Under the pieces are notes generated by a model. It did no database searches. It worked only from the letters and a program-made list of their open reading frames with translations, and was not told the DNA's origin. This document shows positions 1 to 8,493 of a stretch of 64,000 nt of DNA, piece after piece. The stretch's first letter is position 1, and every line of letters starts with the position of its first letter. The position numbers and the translations under genes are program-made. Origin of the DNA: G963663315 sp965208975 (GTDB lineage: Bacteria > Pseudomonadota > Gammaproteobacteria > Arenicellales > Poriferihabitantaceae); contig CBDBQH010000001.1 in assembly GCA_965208975.1 (NCBI GenBank), positions 744,001 to 808,000 on the forward strand, written 5' to 3'.

Positions 1-2
1 AT

Positions 3-1010
3 GAGCCGACAATCACAATATTACAGGAAGAAATTCCGGTTCGTTATGAAAATATACCCATCTACGACTTGAAATATTTTGAAGGAAATCCTCGTGTATT
101 TTCTTGTATTTATAGAGAGAAAAAACCTGATACCAAGGAGGATCTTCAAGAACTTATTCATGTCAAGATGTTAGAGCAGCCGAGCGTCAAAAACCTTAAG
201 CCTCGAATTGAAGCACATGGTGGGTTACAGGAAGAAATTTTAGTGAGATATGACACCCGGGAAGTCATAGAGGGAAATTCCAGATTGGCTGTTTTTCGAG
301 TTTTGTACGAACAAACACAGGAGGAGAGATGGGCTAATATTCCGTGTAAGGTGGTGACGAAGCTTAACCCGGACCAACAGGACGCTTACCTGAGTGAAAT
401 GCATGTGGTGGGTAAAACCCCATGGTCGGCATACGAAAAAGCGAATCTTGCTTATATTCGACAGGAACAAGGTATCGATGTTGTTGAAATTGCTCGCAGG
501 TTAGGCGTAGGAGTCGGTGAAGTTAACAAACGAATTGAAGTGGTTTCGTTGATGAAGAAAAATTGTGACGAGGAGATATCGCATTTCAGCTATTATGATG
601 TGCTTGTGAGGACTCGAAAAATTAATCAGTCGCTCAACTACACCCCTGAAATCAAGGATATGTTATTGGACAAAATAAAGGATGTAAAAACAGATAATTC
701 CGGGAACACAGATTTTACGGCACCTGATTTGAGAAACAAAATGCCTGCTGTTTTGAGTAAAAAGAAAGAATTGAAGAAGTTCGCAGAAGGGAAATCCACC
801 TTGGATGATGCATATCAGAATGCCAGACCAAGCGACCCTCTCAAAAAAGTAAAATTAGCCACAGAGAAAATCAGGGATATAACGAAATTAGAGGTCTCTC
901 ATCTTGAGGTCAGAGAAATCAATGTACTTTTATTGTCCATAAAAAGATTATTTACGGAGGTGGGTCGTGTCAGAGAGATGACCGAGAAGGTCAAAAACGA
1001 CAATGCCTAA
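3..1010 (+). CDS. ParB-like nuclease/HTH domain protein (5' end outside window)
   Basis: The reading frame is open from base 3, so the gene starts upstream of the window. A TTG at 69 is only the first possible start inside it. The visible N-terminus (a run with IPVRYENIPIYDLK, then NPRV) and the stretch EVIEGNSRLAVFR look like the ParB/Srx fold, in which a GxxR-type segment binds nucleotide. A helix-turn-helix follows around IARRLGVGVGEVNKRI, and a Lys-rich C-terminal half has no recognised domain. True chromosomal ParB is encoded with ParA; none is here. The gene instead overlaps a radical SAM gene by 8 bp, so this is more likely a ParB-like component of an accessory cassette (DNA binding, nuclease or CTPase switch) than a segregation protein. 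Base composition is AT-richer than the housekeeping genes further on. Confidence 0.75.
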   Translation, partial: EPTITILQEEIPVRYENIPIYDLKYFEGNPRVFSCIYREKKPDTKEDLQELIHVKMLEQPSVKNLKPRIEAHGGLQEEILVRYDTREVIEGNSRLAVFRVLYEQTQEERWANIPCKVVTKLNPDQQDAYLSEMHVVGKTPWSAYEKANLAYIRQEQGIDVVEIARRLGVGVGEVNKRIEVVSLMKKNCDEEISHFSYYDVLVRTRKINQSLNYTPEIKDMLLDKIKDVKTDNSGNTDFTAPDLRNKMPAVLSKKKELKKFAEGKSTLDDAYQNARPSDPLKKVKLATEKIRDITKLEVSHLEVREINVLLLSIKRLFTEVGRVREMTEKVKNDNA

Positions 1011-2613
1011 CAACAACATCTTACTTATTGAGCCAGGTTATCCCAACAAATACCCGCCGTTAGGGTTAATGAAAATCGCTCAGTATCACGGGCTAAACGG
1101 AAAAAACGACCATGTGCGCTTTATCAAGGGTGAAGACAAGAGTGTACTTGCAACACATTGGGATAGAGTGTATGTCACAACGCTTTTTTCTTTTGAATAC
1201 AACCGTATCAGCAAATCCATAGATTTTGCAATTAACGTAGTGAATGGAGATACAGATCGGATATTTGTCGGGGGCATTGCAGCATCTCTTATGAATGAAC
1301 GTTTTTTGGCTGAGCCACGTTGGCGCGGTATACGCTTTATTAAGGGATTACTGAACAAAGCTCCTGCCATGTCGTTGAATCTTGATGTTTTTTCGGAAGA
1401 ACTCTATGCAGAAGATACAGTCGGATTACCAATAGAGGATCATATTCCAGATTATAGTATTTTGGAGCAGATAGATTATCAATATCCCGTCAGGGACGCT
1501 TATTTTACCTATGCATCCCGTGGATGTGTGCGTAAATGCGGGTTTTGTGGTGTCCCCAAGCTGGAAGGTGCACAAAGAGATACGGAGTCCCTGACTGACA
1601 TTATTGATGGTATTAGAAACCAATATGGCATCAAAAAAGACCTTATTTTGATGGATAACAACGTAGTGGCTTCAGGTCGTTTTAAGGAAATTGTAGCGGA
1701 GATTCGTGATCTTGGTTTTTCTCGTGATGCAAAACTGAATCGAAACGGACGCGATGTGATTCGGCGGGTAGATTTCAATCAAGGGGTGGATGCGCGAATA
1801 TTGTGCAAAGACCCAATGTTTTTACGTGAGTTATCTACTATCTGCATCAAACCTTTGCGTATTGCATTTGATCATGCTGGATTAAGAAAACCCTATGAAC
1901 AGGCCATCCGGTACGCGCATCAATTTGGATTGAATGAGTTGTCGAATTACATGCTTTACAATTTTCATGATTCACCACAAGACTTGTTCCAACGGATGCG
2001 GCTGAATGTATCATTGAATGAGGAACTCGGTATTCGGATTTTTTCCTTCCCAATGCGTTACCAGCCAACCGACCGGCCTGACCGCGGTCATATAGGTAAG
2101 AAATGGAACAAATACTGGCTCCGCTCTTTCCAGATTATTCTACAGGCAACTCATGGTATTGTTAGTGGAGCGCCGGATTTTTTCAAACACGCTTTCGGTG
2201 ATAACTTTGAAGAATTCGAAAACATTCTGTATATGCCACATCCCTACATAATGAACCGAACATGGTTTTCCACTTATGGGGGGCGCCCGGAGTTGGATGT
2301 TTTCCAGTTTGTTTTTGCCAGGTTTACTGGTGATGATCGTAGTGAGCTTTTATCTATTTTGTCGCAGTACCATAGCACTCGCTGGCAGACTGAACTGGCT
2401 GGTAGTCAAAACTCTAAACTAAAAAAGATAGCCGTTCACTATCGCAATCTCACTCTGGAAGAAGAGTCAGATATCCGTGCCAAAATGAAAGAAATTAAGT
2501 CGCAAAACAACGGATTCAGGAAACAGGATATCGAGGATATGCCATTTGTTCCTGAAGATGAATTTGTGGAAGATGCGGGTCTTAACGACATAGAGGTTGT
2601 GTCTCAACAATGA
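1003..2613 (+). CDS. Radical SAM protein with B12-binding-like N-terminus
   Basis: This 536-residue protein has the 4Fe-4S cysteine triad CVRKCGFC (C175, C179, C182), the defining CxxxCxxC motif of radical SAM enzymes. The N-terminus (ILLIEPG, then PPLGLMKIAQYH) resembles the Rossmann-like domain that precedes the SAM barrel in the cobalamin-dependent subgroup, but no DxHxxG cobalamin-ligand motif is seen, so B12 use is doubtful. The C-terminal third (about 330-536) is not recognisable. The gene starts 8 bp inside the ParB-like gene and ends with a 4-bp overlap on the ATPase gene, so the three are almost certainly co-translated. Substrate is unknown. Methylation or another radical modification of nucleic acid or protein is the family range. 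Confidence 0.85.
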   Translation: MPNNNILLIEPGYPNKYPPLGLMKIAQYHGLNGKNDHVRFIKGEDKSVLATHWDRVYVTTLFSFEYNRISKSIDFAINVVNGDTDRIFVGGIAASLMNERFLAEPRWRGIRFIKGLLNKAPAMSLNLDVFSEELYAEDTVGLPIEDHIPDYSILEQIDYQYPVRDAYFTYASRGCVRKCGFCGVPKLEGAQRDTESLTDIIDGIRNQYGIKKDLILMDNNVVASGRFKEIVAEIRDLGFSRDAKLNRNGRDVIRRVDFNQGVDARILCKDPMFLRELSTICIKPLRIAFDHAGLRKPYEQAIRYAHQFGLNELSNYMLYNFHDSPQDLFQRMRLNVSLNEELGIRIFSFPMRYQPTDRPDRGHIGKKWNKYWLRSFQIILQATHGIVSGAPDFFKHAFGDNFEEFENILYMPHPYIMNRTWFSTYGGRPELDVFQFVFARFTGDDRSELLSILSQYHSTRWQTELAGSQNSKLKKIAVHYRNLTLEEESDIRAKMKEIKSQNNGFRKQDIEDMPFVPEDEFVEDAGLNDIEVVSQQ

Positions 2614-4145
2614 AGAATCATTCTGTGTTTGTAGGTAAGGATATCTTGCGGTTAATTACGATTGCGATGTATGACAATCCACTGACTATCTACAGGGAAT
2701 ACATTCAAAATTCGGTTGATGCGTTTGATATTGCTGAAATGGAATACTCGGGCAAGGACAAGTTTGGAATACATATCAACCTGAATTACAGTGAACGGAA
2801 TATAGTTATTTTTGATAATGGACCAGGTGTGTCGGCTGAAAAATTTCCCGGTCTTATGAAAACGATTGGCTGGAGTGAAAAAAGCGGGATGTCTCTACGT
2901 GGTCTTTGGGGCATTGGGCGACTTGCTGGACTTGCTTACTGCAAGCAATTAGTTTTTCGAACTAAATCTGACGGAGAAAACATCATTAGTCGGATGGATT
3001 GGGACGGGCAGAAATTCAGGCAAATCCTGTCTGAATCTGAGCAGCAAGCAGACTTGTCAGAGATTATAGATCAAGTAACAGAAATTTCAGCTGTCGAGAC
3101 TGATAATGAGAACCCGAGCTTTTTTGAGGTTCAGATGAACAACGTGATACGTCATGGAAATGACCTGTTGTTCAATGAGGATGCCGTAAGGGAATATCTC
3201 GGCCAAATTCCTCCTGTACCTTTTCATGTTGATGCCCCTTTCCGGGAACGGATACAGGAATTTCTTACACCTTACGTTGATGTGTCTGGTTATCGGATTC
3301 TCCTTAATAAAACGCCAGAGCAGATTCATAAACCTCATAGAGAAGAATTCATCTATTCAGCTAATTATCGAGATTACTTCTCAGATGTTGAGTTCTTTGA
3401 GATAAAAAATAGTAAAGACGGAGTGGTGGTGATTGGTTGGTTGTTGCACCACTCTTATTTTGGCGCCCTGAAAAGTAATCCAGCCATTCGTGGCCTGCGG
3501 GTCAGGAGCGGTAATATGCAAATCGGTGACGAACGTATTCTGTCTTGCATTTTTCCTGAGGAACGATTCAATAGTTGGACTGTTGGTGAACTACACATCC
3601 TTGACCGGAACGTGCGTCCTAATGGGCAGCGAAATAGTTTGGAGGATACGCCAGTGTTCCGAAATATTAAGAACAAACTCGTGCCGATAGTGGGTCGGGA
3701 AATTGCTAAAAGATGTCGTGAACACTCATCAAAACGTAACTCTAATCGTAAAATGATAGAGAGTTTGGAAAGTATAGAGATGAGTCTGGACGTAATAGAT
3801 TTAAATGTCCTGTCCCCAGAAAAAACGACACTTGTTTTGTCCGATATTGACCAGAAAATTGCCTGTCTTCAGTCTGGGTTATCAGGTCTTCCCAATGAGG
3901 TGCAAGAAAGTTGCTCTAGCAGAATTGATCAAATGTTGATCCGATTGCACAAACATAGAAATGCCGATGGTGCACAACAACGTCACTGGAGCAAATCACC
4001 AAAAGCCCAACGAAACTTGGTGAGTAGTATCGCTGACCTGATATATGACCATTCCCCAAGTCCTGAAACAACTAGTGAATTGTTGTTCAACATAAGGTCA
4101 CTTATTGATAAGGGTGATAAGCGGCTAGCCCACTTTCAATCGTAA
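2610..4145 (+). CDS. Hsp90/MutL-type (GHKL) ATPase
   Basis: This 511-residue protein has the Bergerat ATP-binding fold at its N-terminus. The N box is EYIQNSVDAFD (about residues 30-40), the Mg/adenine box is DNGPGVS (about 72), and the glycine-rich lid is GLWGIGRLAG (about 105). The middle (about 200-370) looks like the S5-type transducer domain of the superfamily; the C-terminal 140 residues are unrecognised. It is shorter than HtpG (about 620) and lacks the MutL endonuclease motif. It overlaps the radical SAM gene at ATGA, indicating translational coupling. GHKL ATPases of this stand-alone type recur in restriction, defence and MORC-like contexts, which is why the cassette is of interest; the job of this one is not known. 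Confidence 0.85.
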   Translation: MKNHSVFVGKDILRLITIAMYDNPLTIYREYIQNSVDAFDIAEMEYSGKDKFGIHINLNYSERNIVIFDNGPGVSAEKFPGLMKTIGWSEKSGMSLRGLWGIGRLAGLAYCKQLVFRTKSDGENIISRMDWDGQKFRQILSESEQQADLSEIIDQVTEISAVETDNENPSFFEVQMNNVIRHGNDLLFNEDAVREYLGQIPPVPFHVDAPFRERIQEFLTPYVDVSGYRILLNKTPEQIHKPHREEFIYSANYRDYFSDVEFFEIKNSKDGVVVIGWLLHHSYFGALKSNPAIRGLRVRSGNMQIGDERILSCIFPEERFNSWTVGELHILDRNVRPNGQRNSLEDTPVFRNIKNKLVPIVGREIAKRCREHSSKRNSNRKMIESLESIEMSLDVIDLNVLSPEKTTLVLSDIDQKIACLQSGLSGLPNEVQESCSSRIDQMLIRLHKHRNADGAQQRHWSKSPKAQRNLVSSIADLIYDHSPSPETTSELLFNIRSLIDKGDKRLAHFQS

Positions 4146-4646
4146 TTATATGGTTTGGTTTCATGGCTCCCATAAGGGAATGGAATGCTTGTCGCTTCTT
4201 TGTTGTGATTTTTTGGTAAATCATGAAGATAATCAAAATTGCCTATTCGGTTGAGCATTTGATTGGCATCATCAAAGATCTTCTCGTATGGATTCGATGT
4301 TTCATCAGCCTTACGTTGATAATTCTTTTTCATAAAACCCTTCTCAAACCTCGTGATGAATGAATATAACCTGCCATGCCTGATTTTATTGAATAATAAT
4401 CTACACACAAGCCGCGATAATGCCTGATTGCCGCATTTAATTCCTCGGTTTTTCCAAAATCATCTATTTTTAATTTAATTGATGGTCCCGAAAGTTCTTT
4501 CATTGGTATGCCTCGTCCGTGGGAATGCCATTTTCGCGCATCTCCCAAAACCTCTGCTATCTGCCTCGCTCGCTCCTTTTACCCACTTCCTCATTCATGC
4601 TGCCAAGCATCCTATGGGTGAGCTCATCTACGTTTATCCCTTCCAT
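4136..4646 (-). pseudogene. Frameshifted remnant, possibly of a ClpP/SppA-class serine protease
   Basis: On the minus strand, three short frames join into one plausible protein only if two frameshifts are allowed. The segments are 4646 to about 4580 (starts MEGINVDELTHR), about 4585 to 4370 (contains ARKWHSHGRGIP and IKLKIDDFG), and about 4380 to 4136 (contains NPYEKIFDDANQMLNRIG). The SHGR signature followed by a hydrophobic beta strand resembles the C-terminal region of SDH-type serine proteases (ClpP-class, PF01972-like) as remembered; the catalytic domain is absent. The 3' end overlaps the end of the GHKL gene by 10 bp. Alternatively these are two unrelated small hypothetical genes (4408-4136 and 4548-4330). 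Confidence 0.3.
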
Positions 4647-4712
4647 TTTTCTTTTCCGATTGTTTTTTCATTAAAACTGGAAACCGCATACATTATACAG
4701 GTATCCGGTTGA

Positions 4713-4785
4713 ATCATTCGTTTCCCATGAGACATGGCATAGAGGCCCATGCCTTTGCTTGAAACCGTGAACGAAGTCAGTGCAG
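4713..4785 (+). pseudogene. Duplicated 3' fragment of a DUF4143 ATPase gene
   Basis: This about 70-bp stretch closely matches the last 70 bp of the DUF4143 ATPase gene (about 7003-7073), including the FPMRHGIEA coding region and the shared GAACGAAGTCAGTGCAG end. The reading frame is broken shortly after GIEA by a one-base insertion. Either a second ATPase gene once lay here and was deleted, or a piece was copied. The remaining spacer up to the next gene (4786-4859) shows nothing else. Confidence 0.6.
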
Positions 4786-4859
4786 CGGTGAGCGCATGAT
4801 TCCTTCTCTGACAACGGGTTGATGTTCAATTCAGGATGTGAAAGTGTGTACCATCCCGG

Positions 4860-5351
4860 TCAGGGCCGTCGGAAATCAATGAGTTCGGGGTCGGTCAGAT
4901 TCTCGTCACCGAAACGGATGACCGCACATGCGGCGGTGGTCATCCGTTTGTTTCTGGCGCTCGATTCGACTTGCGGACAAAATCGCATCACAAGCGTATC
5001 CATCCCCGGATTATGTCCTACCACCATCAAGACATCGCATTCACCGAGCCCAACTGCTATCCGGTCTGCGAGGAGTGATTCTGTCGCATGGTATAGCTCG
5101 CTGGATATTTCGGTCGGGATGTCTTCTTTCCATTCACCACCCTGAATCACCAACATCAATGTCTGTCGAGTTCGCTCGGTACTGGAGCATAATATGAGAT
5201 CCGGCCGGTAACCCTGCTCACTGAGCCATTGACCGACTCGCGGAGCATCCCGGCGACCGCGGTCATTCAACGGGCGGTCATGGTCGGTACGGGCCCCACT
5301 GTACCAGTCCGATTTAGCATGCCGCAGTAATATCAGTTGCTTGTTTGCCAT
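4860..5351 (-). CDS. sixA: SixA-like phosphohistidine phosphatase
   Basis: A 163-residue histidine-phosphatase superfamily protein. The N-terminal LLRHAKSDW contains the phospho-accepting His11 after Arg10 in the RHAKSDW form typical of the SixA branch. The second catalytic His is H113 in VVGHNPG. SixA removes phosphate from phosphohistidine on proteins; in E. coli the target is in the nitrogen phosphotransferase system or the ArcB HPt domain. Length fits the family (about 160). It is a single gene transcribed towards the debris region, with no obvious partner. The neighbour yciI lies 86 bp upstream on the same strand, so co-transcription is possible. Confidence 0.85.
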   Translation of the reverse strand: MANKQLILLRHAKSDWYSGARTDHDRPLNDRGRRDAPRVGQWLSEQGYRPDLILCSSTERTRQTLMLVIQGGEWKEDIPTEISSELYHATESLLADRIAVGLGECDVLMVVGHNPGMDTLVMRFCPQVESSARNKRMTTAACAVIRFGDENLTDPELIDFRRP

Positions 5352-5437
5352 GAAAACCCTGCACTATACGGGTGTCATTATAGCATAGCGGACCAATCTA
5401 TTTACTTCTGACACAGATGCGCACCATCCTTACACCA

Positions 5438-5737
5438 TCAAGGCAGAACTTTCTTCCAAGGTTTGACTTCCACCTTCGCATAAACCCCTGCCGCCACGTA
5501 AGGGTCATCGTTGGCCCAGTTTTCGGCGTCTTCCAGGGAATCGAATCTGGCGATAATCAGGCTGCCGGTAAATCCCGCGCTGCCGGGGTCTTCGCTGTCA
5601 ATCGCGGGGTTGGGGCCGGATGCCAGCAGGCGACCCTGATTGACCAGCGCTTTCAGGCGTTCGATATGGGCTGGTCTGGCGGTCATGCGGCTTCCTAAGC
5701 TGTTGTCGGCGTCGGTGGCATAAATAGTGTAATACAT
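5438..5737 (-). CDS. yciI: YciI family protein
   Basis: A 99-residue protein with the YciI/YCII dimeric alpha-beta barrel features: an N-terminal YYTIYATD strand, an R-x-x-H segment (MTARPAHIERL), and the C-terminal DPYVAAGVYAKVEVKPW. In E. coli yciI lies next to yciA and yciB. All three are in this neighbourhood (yciB at 7647, yciA at 7731), but here an ATPase gene has been placed between yciI and yciB. Biochemical function is not settled; YciI proteins are suggested to have lyase or dehydrochlorinase-like chemistry. Confidence 0.85.
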   Translation of the reverse strand: MYYTIYATDADNSLGSRMTARPAHIERLKALVNQGRLLASGPNPAIDSEDPGSAGFTGSLIIARFDSLEDAENWANDDPYVAAGVYAKVEVKPWKKVLP

Positions 5738-5794
5738 ATTTTCTCTCTTGTGGAATAGCGCAGGAATTATTTGCAGGAATCATACCATCGGCAG

Positions 5795-5826
5795 CGCCCG
5801 TGTGTGTTAACGCCCGTGTGTGTGTT
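5795..5826. repeat. Imperfect 16-bp tandem duplication in spacer
   Basis: Two adjacent copies of a CGCCCGTGTGTGTT-type unit (5795-5810 and 5811-5826) sit between yciI and the ATPase gene. The rest of the spacer (5738-5876) shows no gene or clear terminator. Confidence 0.6.
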
Positions 5827-5876
5827 GCGTTGTTTTCCTTAACCTTGTAATATGGAAGTTCTAGTCCTGAAATACA

Positions 5877-7082
5877 ATGATGTTATCGCGAGAAGCTCAT
5901 CATATCGTACAAACCCGTTTGACGGAGTTTGACAGTGTAGCTCTGATTGGCCCACGGCAGGTGGGCAAGACTACGTTGGCGCATCAGATAGCGGCCCAAT
6001 GGGACAGTGGGGCGAAATATCTGGATCTTGAGAATCCTGCGGACCGACGACTGCTGGACGATCCGGTTGCATATCTGTCAAGCCATGCCGACCAGCTCAT
6101 CGTTCTGGATGAAGTACACCGTGTCCCTGAGATATTCCAGGTTCTCAGAGGGCAGATTGACGAACGCCGTCGATTGGGCAATGAGGGAGGGAAGTTCCTG
6201 GTCCTGGGGTCAGCGTCGATGGACCTGCTGCGTCAGTCGTCGGAAAGCCTGGCGGGGCGCATTAGTTATGTGGAACTGGCGCCGCTGACGATACGAGAAG
6301 TTTGTAACCAGAGCGCTACTTCCCGGGATATGGAGGCGATGGAGTTGGATCGCCTCTGGTTGCAGGGCGGCTTTCCACCTAGTTATCTTCGCATCGGGAA
6401 GGGTATGAGTTTGCAGTGGCGCTCTGATTTTATCCGGACTTATCTGGAGCGGGACCTTCCACAATTTGGTCTTCAGGTTGCAGCTGATCGCATGGACCGA
6501 TTGTGGCGCATGATCGCCAATGACCAGGGCGAATTGTTCAATGCGCAGCGTTATGCGCGTTCCTTGGGGGTGAGTGGGAAAACAGTTCTTCATTATCTTG
6601 ATATCCTCCACCGATTGCTTATGATTCGCCTGCTACAGCCCTGGTATGCCAACACGGGCAAGCGTCTCGTCAAGTCGCCACGGCCGTATGTGCGCGATAG
6701 CGGTATCCTGCACGCACTCCTGAGTCTGCGCGCCACGGATGATCTCCTGTCGCACTCGGTGGCCGGCAAGAGTTGGGAAGGGTTTGTCATCGAGAATCTC
6801 GTGAACGCCTCCGCCGGGTGGGCGAGACCATACTTTTATCGTACAAGCGCAGGCGCTGAAATTGACCTGGTCCTGGAATTTGCTCTGGACAAGCGCTGGG
6901 CGATCGAGATCAAACTGTCGAGCGCCCCTACCATTGACCGGGGGTTTCACAACGCGGCAAACGACATCGGGGCAGAGCGGCGGCTCCTGGTGCATAAGGG
7001 GAAGCATTCGTTCCCCATGCGACATGGCATAGAAGCCATGCCGTTGCCTGAAGCCGCGAACGAAGTCAGTGCAGAAAAATGA
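5877..7082 (+). CDS. AAA-type ATPase with DUF4143 C-terminal domain
   Basis: This 401-residue protein has Walker A GPRQVGKT (residues 25-32), Walker B LIVLDEVHR (about 74-82) and a sensor-like LGSAS. It then has the DUF4143 region with GAEIDLVLE and AIEIKLSS, a PD-(D/E)xK nuclease-like core. Proteins of this architecture are very common in bacteria and archaea, often in many copies per genome, and have no firm function. The gene is convergent with yciB (4 bp between stop codons) and interrupts the usual yciI-yciB neighbourhood, consistent with insertion. A second 70-bp copy of its 3' end lies at 4713-4785. Confidence 0.9.
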   Translation: MMLSREAHHIVQTRLTEFDSVALIGPRQVGKTTLAHQIAAQWDSGAKYLDLENPADRRLLDDPVAYLSSHADQLIVLDEVHRVPEIFQVLRGQIDERRRLGNEGGKFLVLGSASMDLLRQSSESLAGRISYVELAPLTIREVCNQSATSRDMEAMELDRLWLQGGFPPSYLRIGKGMSLQWRSDFIRTYLERDLPQFGLQVAADRMDRLWRMIANDQGELFNAQRYARSLGVSGKTVLHYLDILHRLLMIRLLQPWYANTGKRLVKSPRPYVRDSGILHALLSLRATDDLLSHSVAGKSWEGFVIENLVNASAGWARPYFYRTSAGAEIDLVLEFALDKRWAIEIKLSSAPTIDRGFHNAANDIGAERRLLVHKGKHSFPMRHGIEAMPLPEAANEVSAEK

Positions 7083-7086
7083 CTCT

Positions 7087-7647
7087 TTATTTTTCAGTCA
7101 GTTGGATGTGTTTGCTGATGAAGAACATTTGCGCTATGGCGAATGCCAGGGTGAGTCCGAACAGCCAGAATACCTTGAAGTTGACCCAGGTCGCGGTGCG
7201 GATTTCGGCGTCGGCGCCGGCGTTGTGGTAGAAGGCGACGTATAGATTCAGCGCCCCCAGAATCAGGAAAAAGAGTGCCCAGGCCCAGTTCAGTCTTCGC
7301 CATACCGCCCCCGGCAGGCTTAACTGCTTGCCCATTACGAATTCCAGCGCTGATTTTCTGGCAAACAATAGCATACCGACAATTACGCCACAGAACAGCC
7401 AGTTGACGATGGTTGGTTTCCATTTGATGAAGATGTCGTCCTTCAGTAAAATTGTGAGTCCACCGAACAGGGTGATGATGATCAGGGTGACGATATGGAT
7501 GGTTTCAAATCGACGATATTTCGCCCAGAATACCCCGACCTGGATAAATGTAGCGATAATTGCCGCCGCAGTGGCGATAAAAATATCGTAAAATTTGAAT
7601 GCGCCAAAAAAGATCAGTAACGGGAACAGATCAAATAGTATTTTCAT
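7087..7647 (-). CDS. yciB: YciB inner-membrane septation protein
   Basis: A 186-residue hydrophobic protein with about five to six membrane segments beginning MKILFDLFPLLIFF. It contains family-typical stretches FWAKYRRFET, LTILLKDDIFIKWKPTI and the WRRLNWAWALFF loop. YciB (formerly IspA) is an inner-membrane protein that interacts with divisome and elongasome components and affects envelope integrity. Length matches the family (about 180). Divergent from yciA. Confidence 0.93.
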   Translation of the reverse strand: MKILFDLFPLLIFFGAFKFYDIFIATAAAIIATFIQVGVFWAKYRRFETIHIVTLIIITLFGGLTILLKDDIFIKWKPTIVNWLFCGVIVGMLLFARKSALEFVMGKQLSLPGAVWRRLNWAWALFFLILGALNLYVAFYHNAGADAEIRTATWVNFKVFWLFGLTLAFAIAQMFFISKHIQLTEK

Positions 7648-7730
7648 GGGTCGGGTGGAGGGGAATCAGCGCGTAAGTATACGGATTCGGGCATAGGGAA
7701 GTAAACAACAACACGTCACAAACCGCAAAA

Positions 7731-8123
7731 ATGACTGAAACACGATTGACCGACAGGCCTCCTTCCTTACGCACCGTTGCCATGCCGGCAGACGCGAATC
7801 CGAGCGGGGATATATTCGGTGGGTGGATCATGTCGCAAATGGACATCGCCGGCGCTATTTATGCGAGTTATGTCGTGCATGGCCGTCTGGTGACGGTGGC
7901 GGTGGAGGGCATGACCTTTCATTTGCCGGTATTTGTCGGCGATCAGGTCAGTTGCTATTGTGAGGTGACCCGCTTCGGCAATACTTCGCTGTCGGTTCAT
8001 ATCGAGGTCTGGGCGCGCAGAAAGCATGCCCGACAGGAGCGTCTCAAGGTTACGGAAGCGATCTATACTTACGTTTCTGTCAATGAGAACCGCAAGCCGA
8101 TACCGCTCGACAGAATCAACTGA
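7731..8123 (+). CDS. yciA: Acyl-CoA thioesterase YciA
   Basis: A 130-residue hotdog-fold thioesterase. It shows the PADANPSGDIFGGWIMSQMD segment with the catalytic Asp and the helix, then VTVAVEGMTFHLPVFVGDQV, both diagnostic of the YciA/BFIT acyl-CoA hydrolase branch. It hydrolyses acyl-CoA esters in the cytosol. It is divergent from yciB across an 83-bp spacer that must hold both promoters. Length is normal for the family (about 130). Confidence 0.93.
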   Translation: MTETRLTDRPPSLRTVAMPADANPSGDIFGGWIMSQMDIAGAIYASYVVHGRLVTVAVEGMTFHLPVFVGDQVSCYCEVTRFGNTSLSVHIEVWARRKHARQERLKVTEAIYTYVSVNENRKPIPLDRIN

Positions 8124-8165
8124 GCTGCCTGATTATTTTTGCTTACAGACGGGATTGCGCCAGCG

Positions 8166-8191
8166 CCTGTTCAATCAGCCTGTTCAATCAG
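8166..8191. repeat. 13-bp perfect tandem duplication upstream of rpsU
   Basis: CCTGTTCAATCAG occurs twice in a row (8166-8178, 8179-8191), immediately upstream of the predicted rpsU promoter. Confidence 0.85.
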
Positions 8192-8220
8192 ATGATATTA
8201 CGGAAAAAAACAAGTATAAT
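8192..8220 (+). promoter_or_regulatory. Predicted sigma-70 promoter of rpsU
   Basis: A perfect -10 TATAAT (8215-8220) is preceded at 17 bp by a 4/6 -35 match ATGATA (8192-8197). The start codon of rpsU lies 33 bp downstream of the -10 box, with AGGA as ribosome binding site. Confidence 0.6.
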
Positions 8221-8252
8221 CCCTGTCCCTTAAAATTGTTCAGGAATTATAC

Positions 8253-8468
8253 ATGCCATTTGTTCAAGTTCGTCAGAACGAACCGTTTGATGTCATTTTA
8301 AGACGTTTCCGCCGTGCCTGTGAACGCGCGGGAGTTTTCACTGAATCCCGGCGGCGCCAGTGTTATGAGAAACCCACCACTATCCGCAAGCGGGATAACG
8401 ACGCGGCGGTACGGCGGGAAATGAAGCGGGTGTCTCGACAAAGAGCGCGGCACAGGCGATTGTACTAG
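8253..8468 (+). CDS. rpsU: 30S ribosomal protein S21
   Basis: This 71-residue, highly basic protein matches S21 over its length: MPFVQVRQNEPFDVILRRFR, the CERAGVF and RR segments, and the Arg-rich tail ending RRLY. S21 binds the 30S platform and aids initiation. The gene is followed 25 bp later by yqeY. The usual third and fourth members of the macromolecular-synthesis operon (dnaG, rpoD) are not here. Confidence 0.97.
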   Translation: MPFVQVRQNEPFDVILRRFRRACERAGVFTESRRRQCYEKPTTIRKRDNDAAVRREMKRVSRQRARHRRLY

Positions 8469-8493
8469 GTCGGACTTTTGCCGGAGTGATCGT

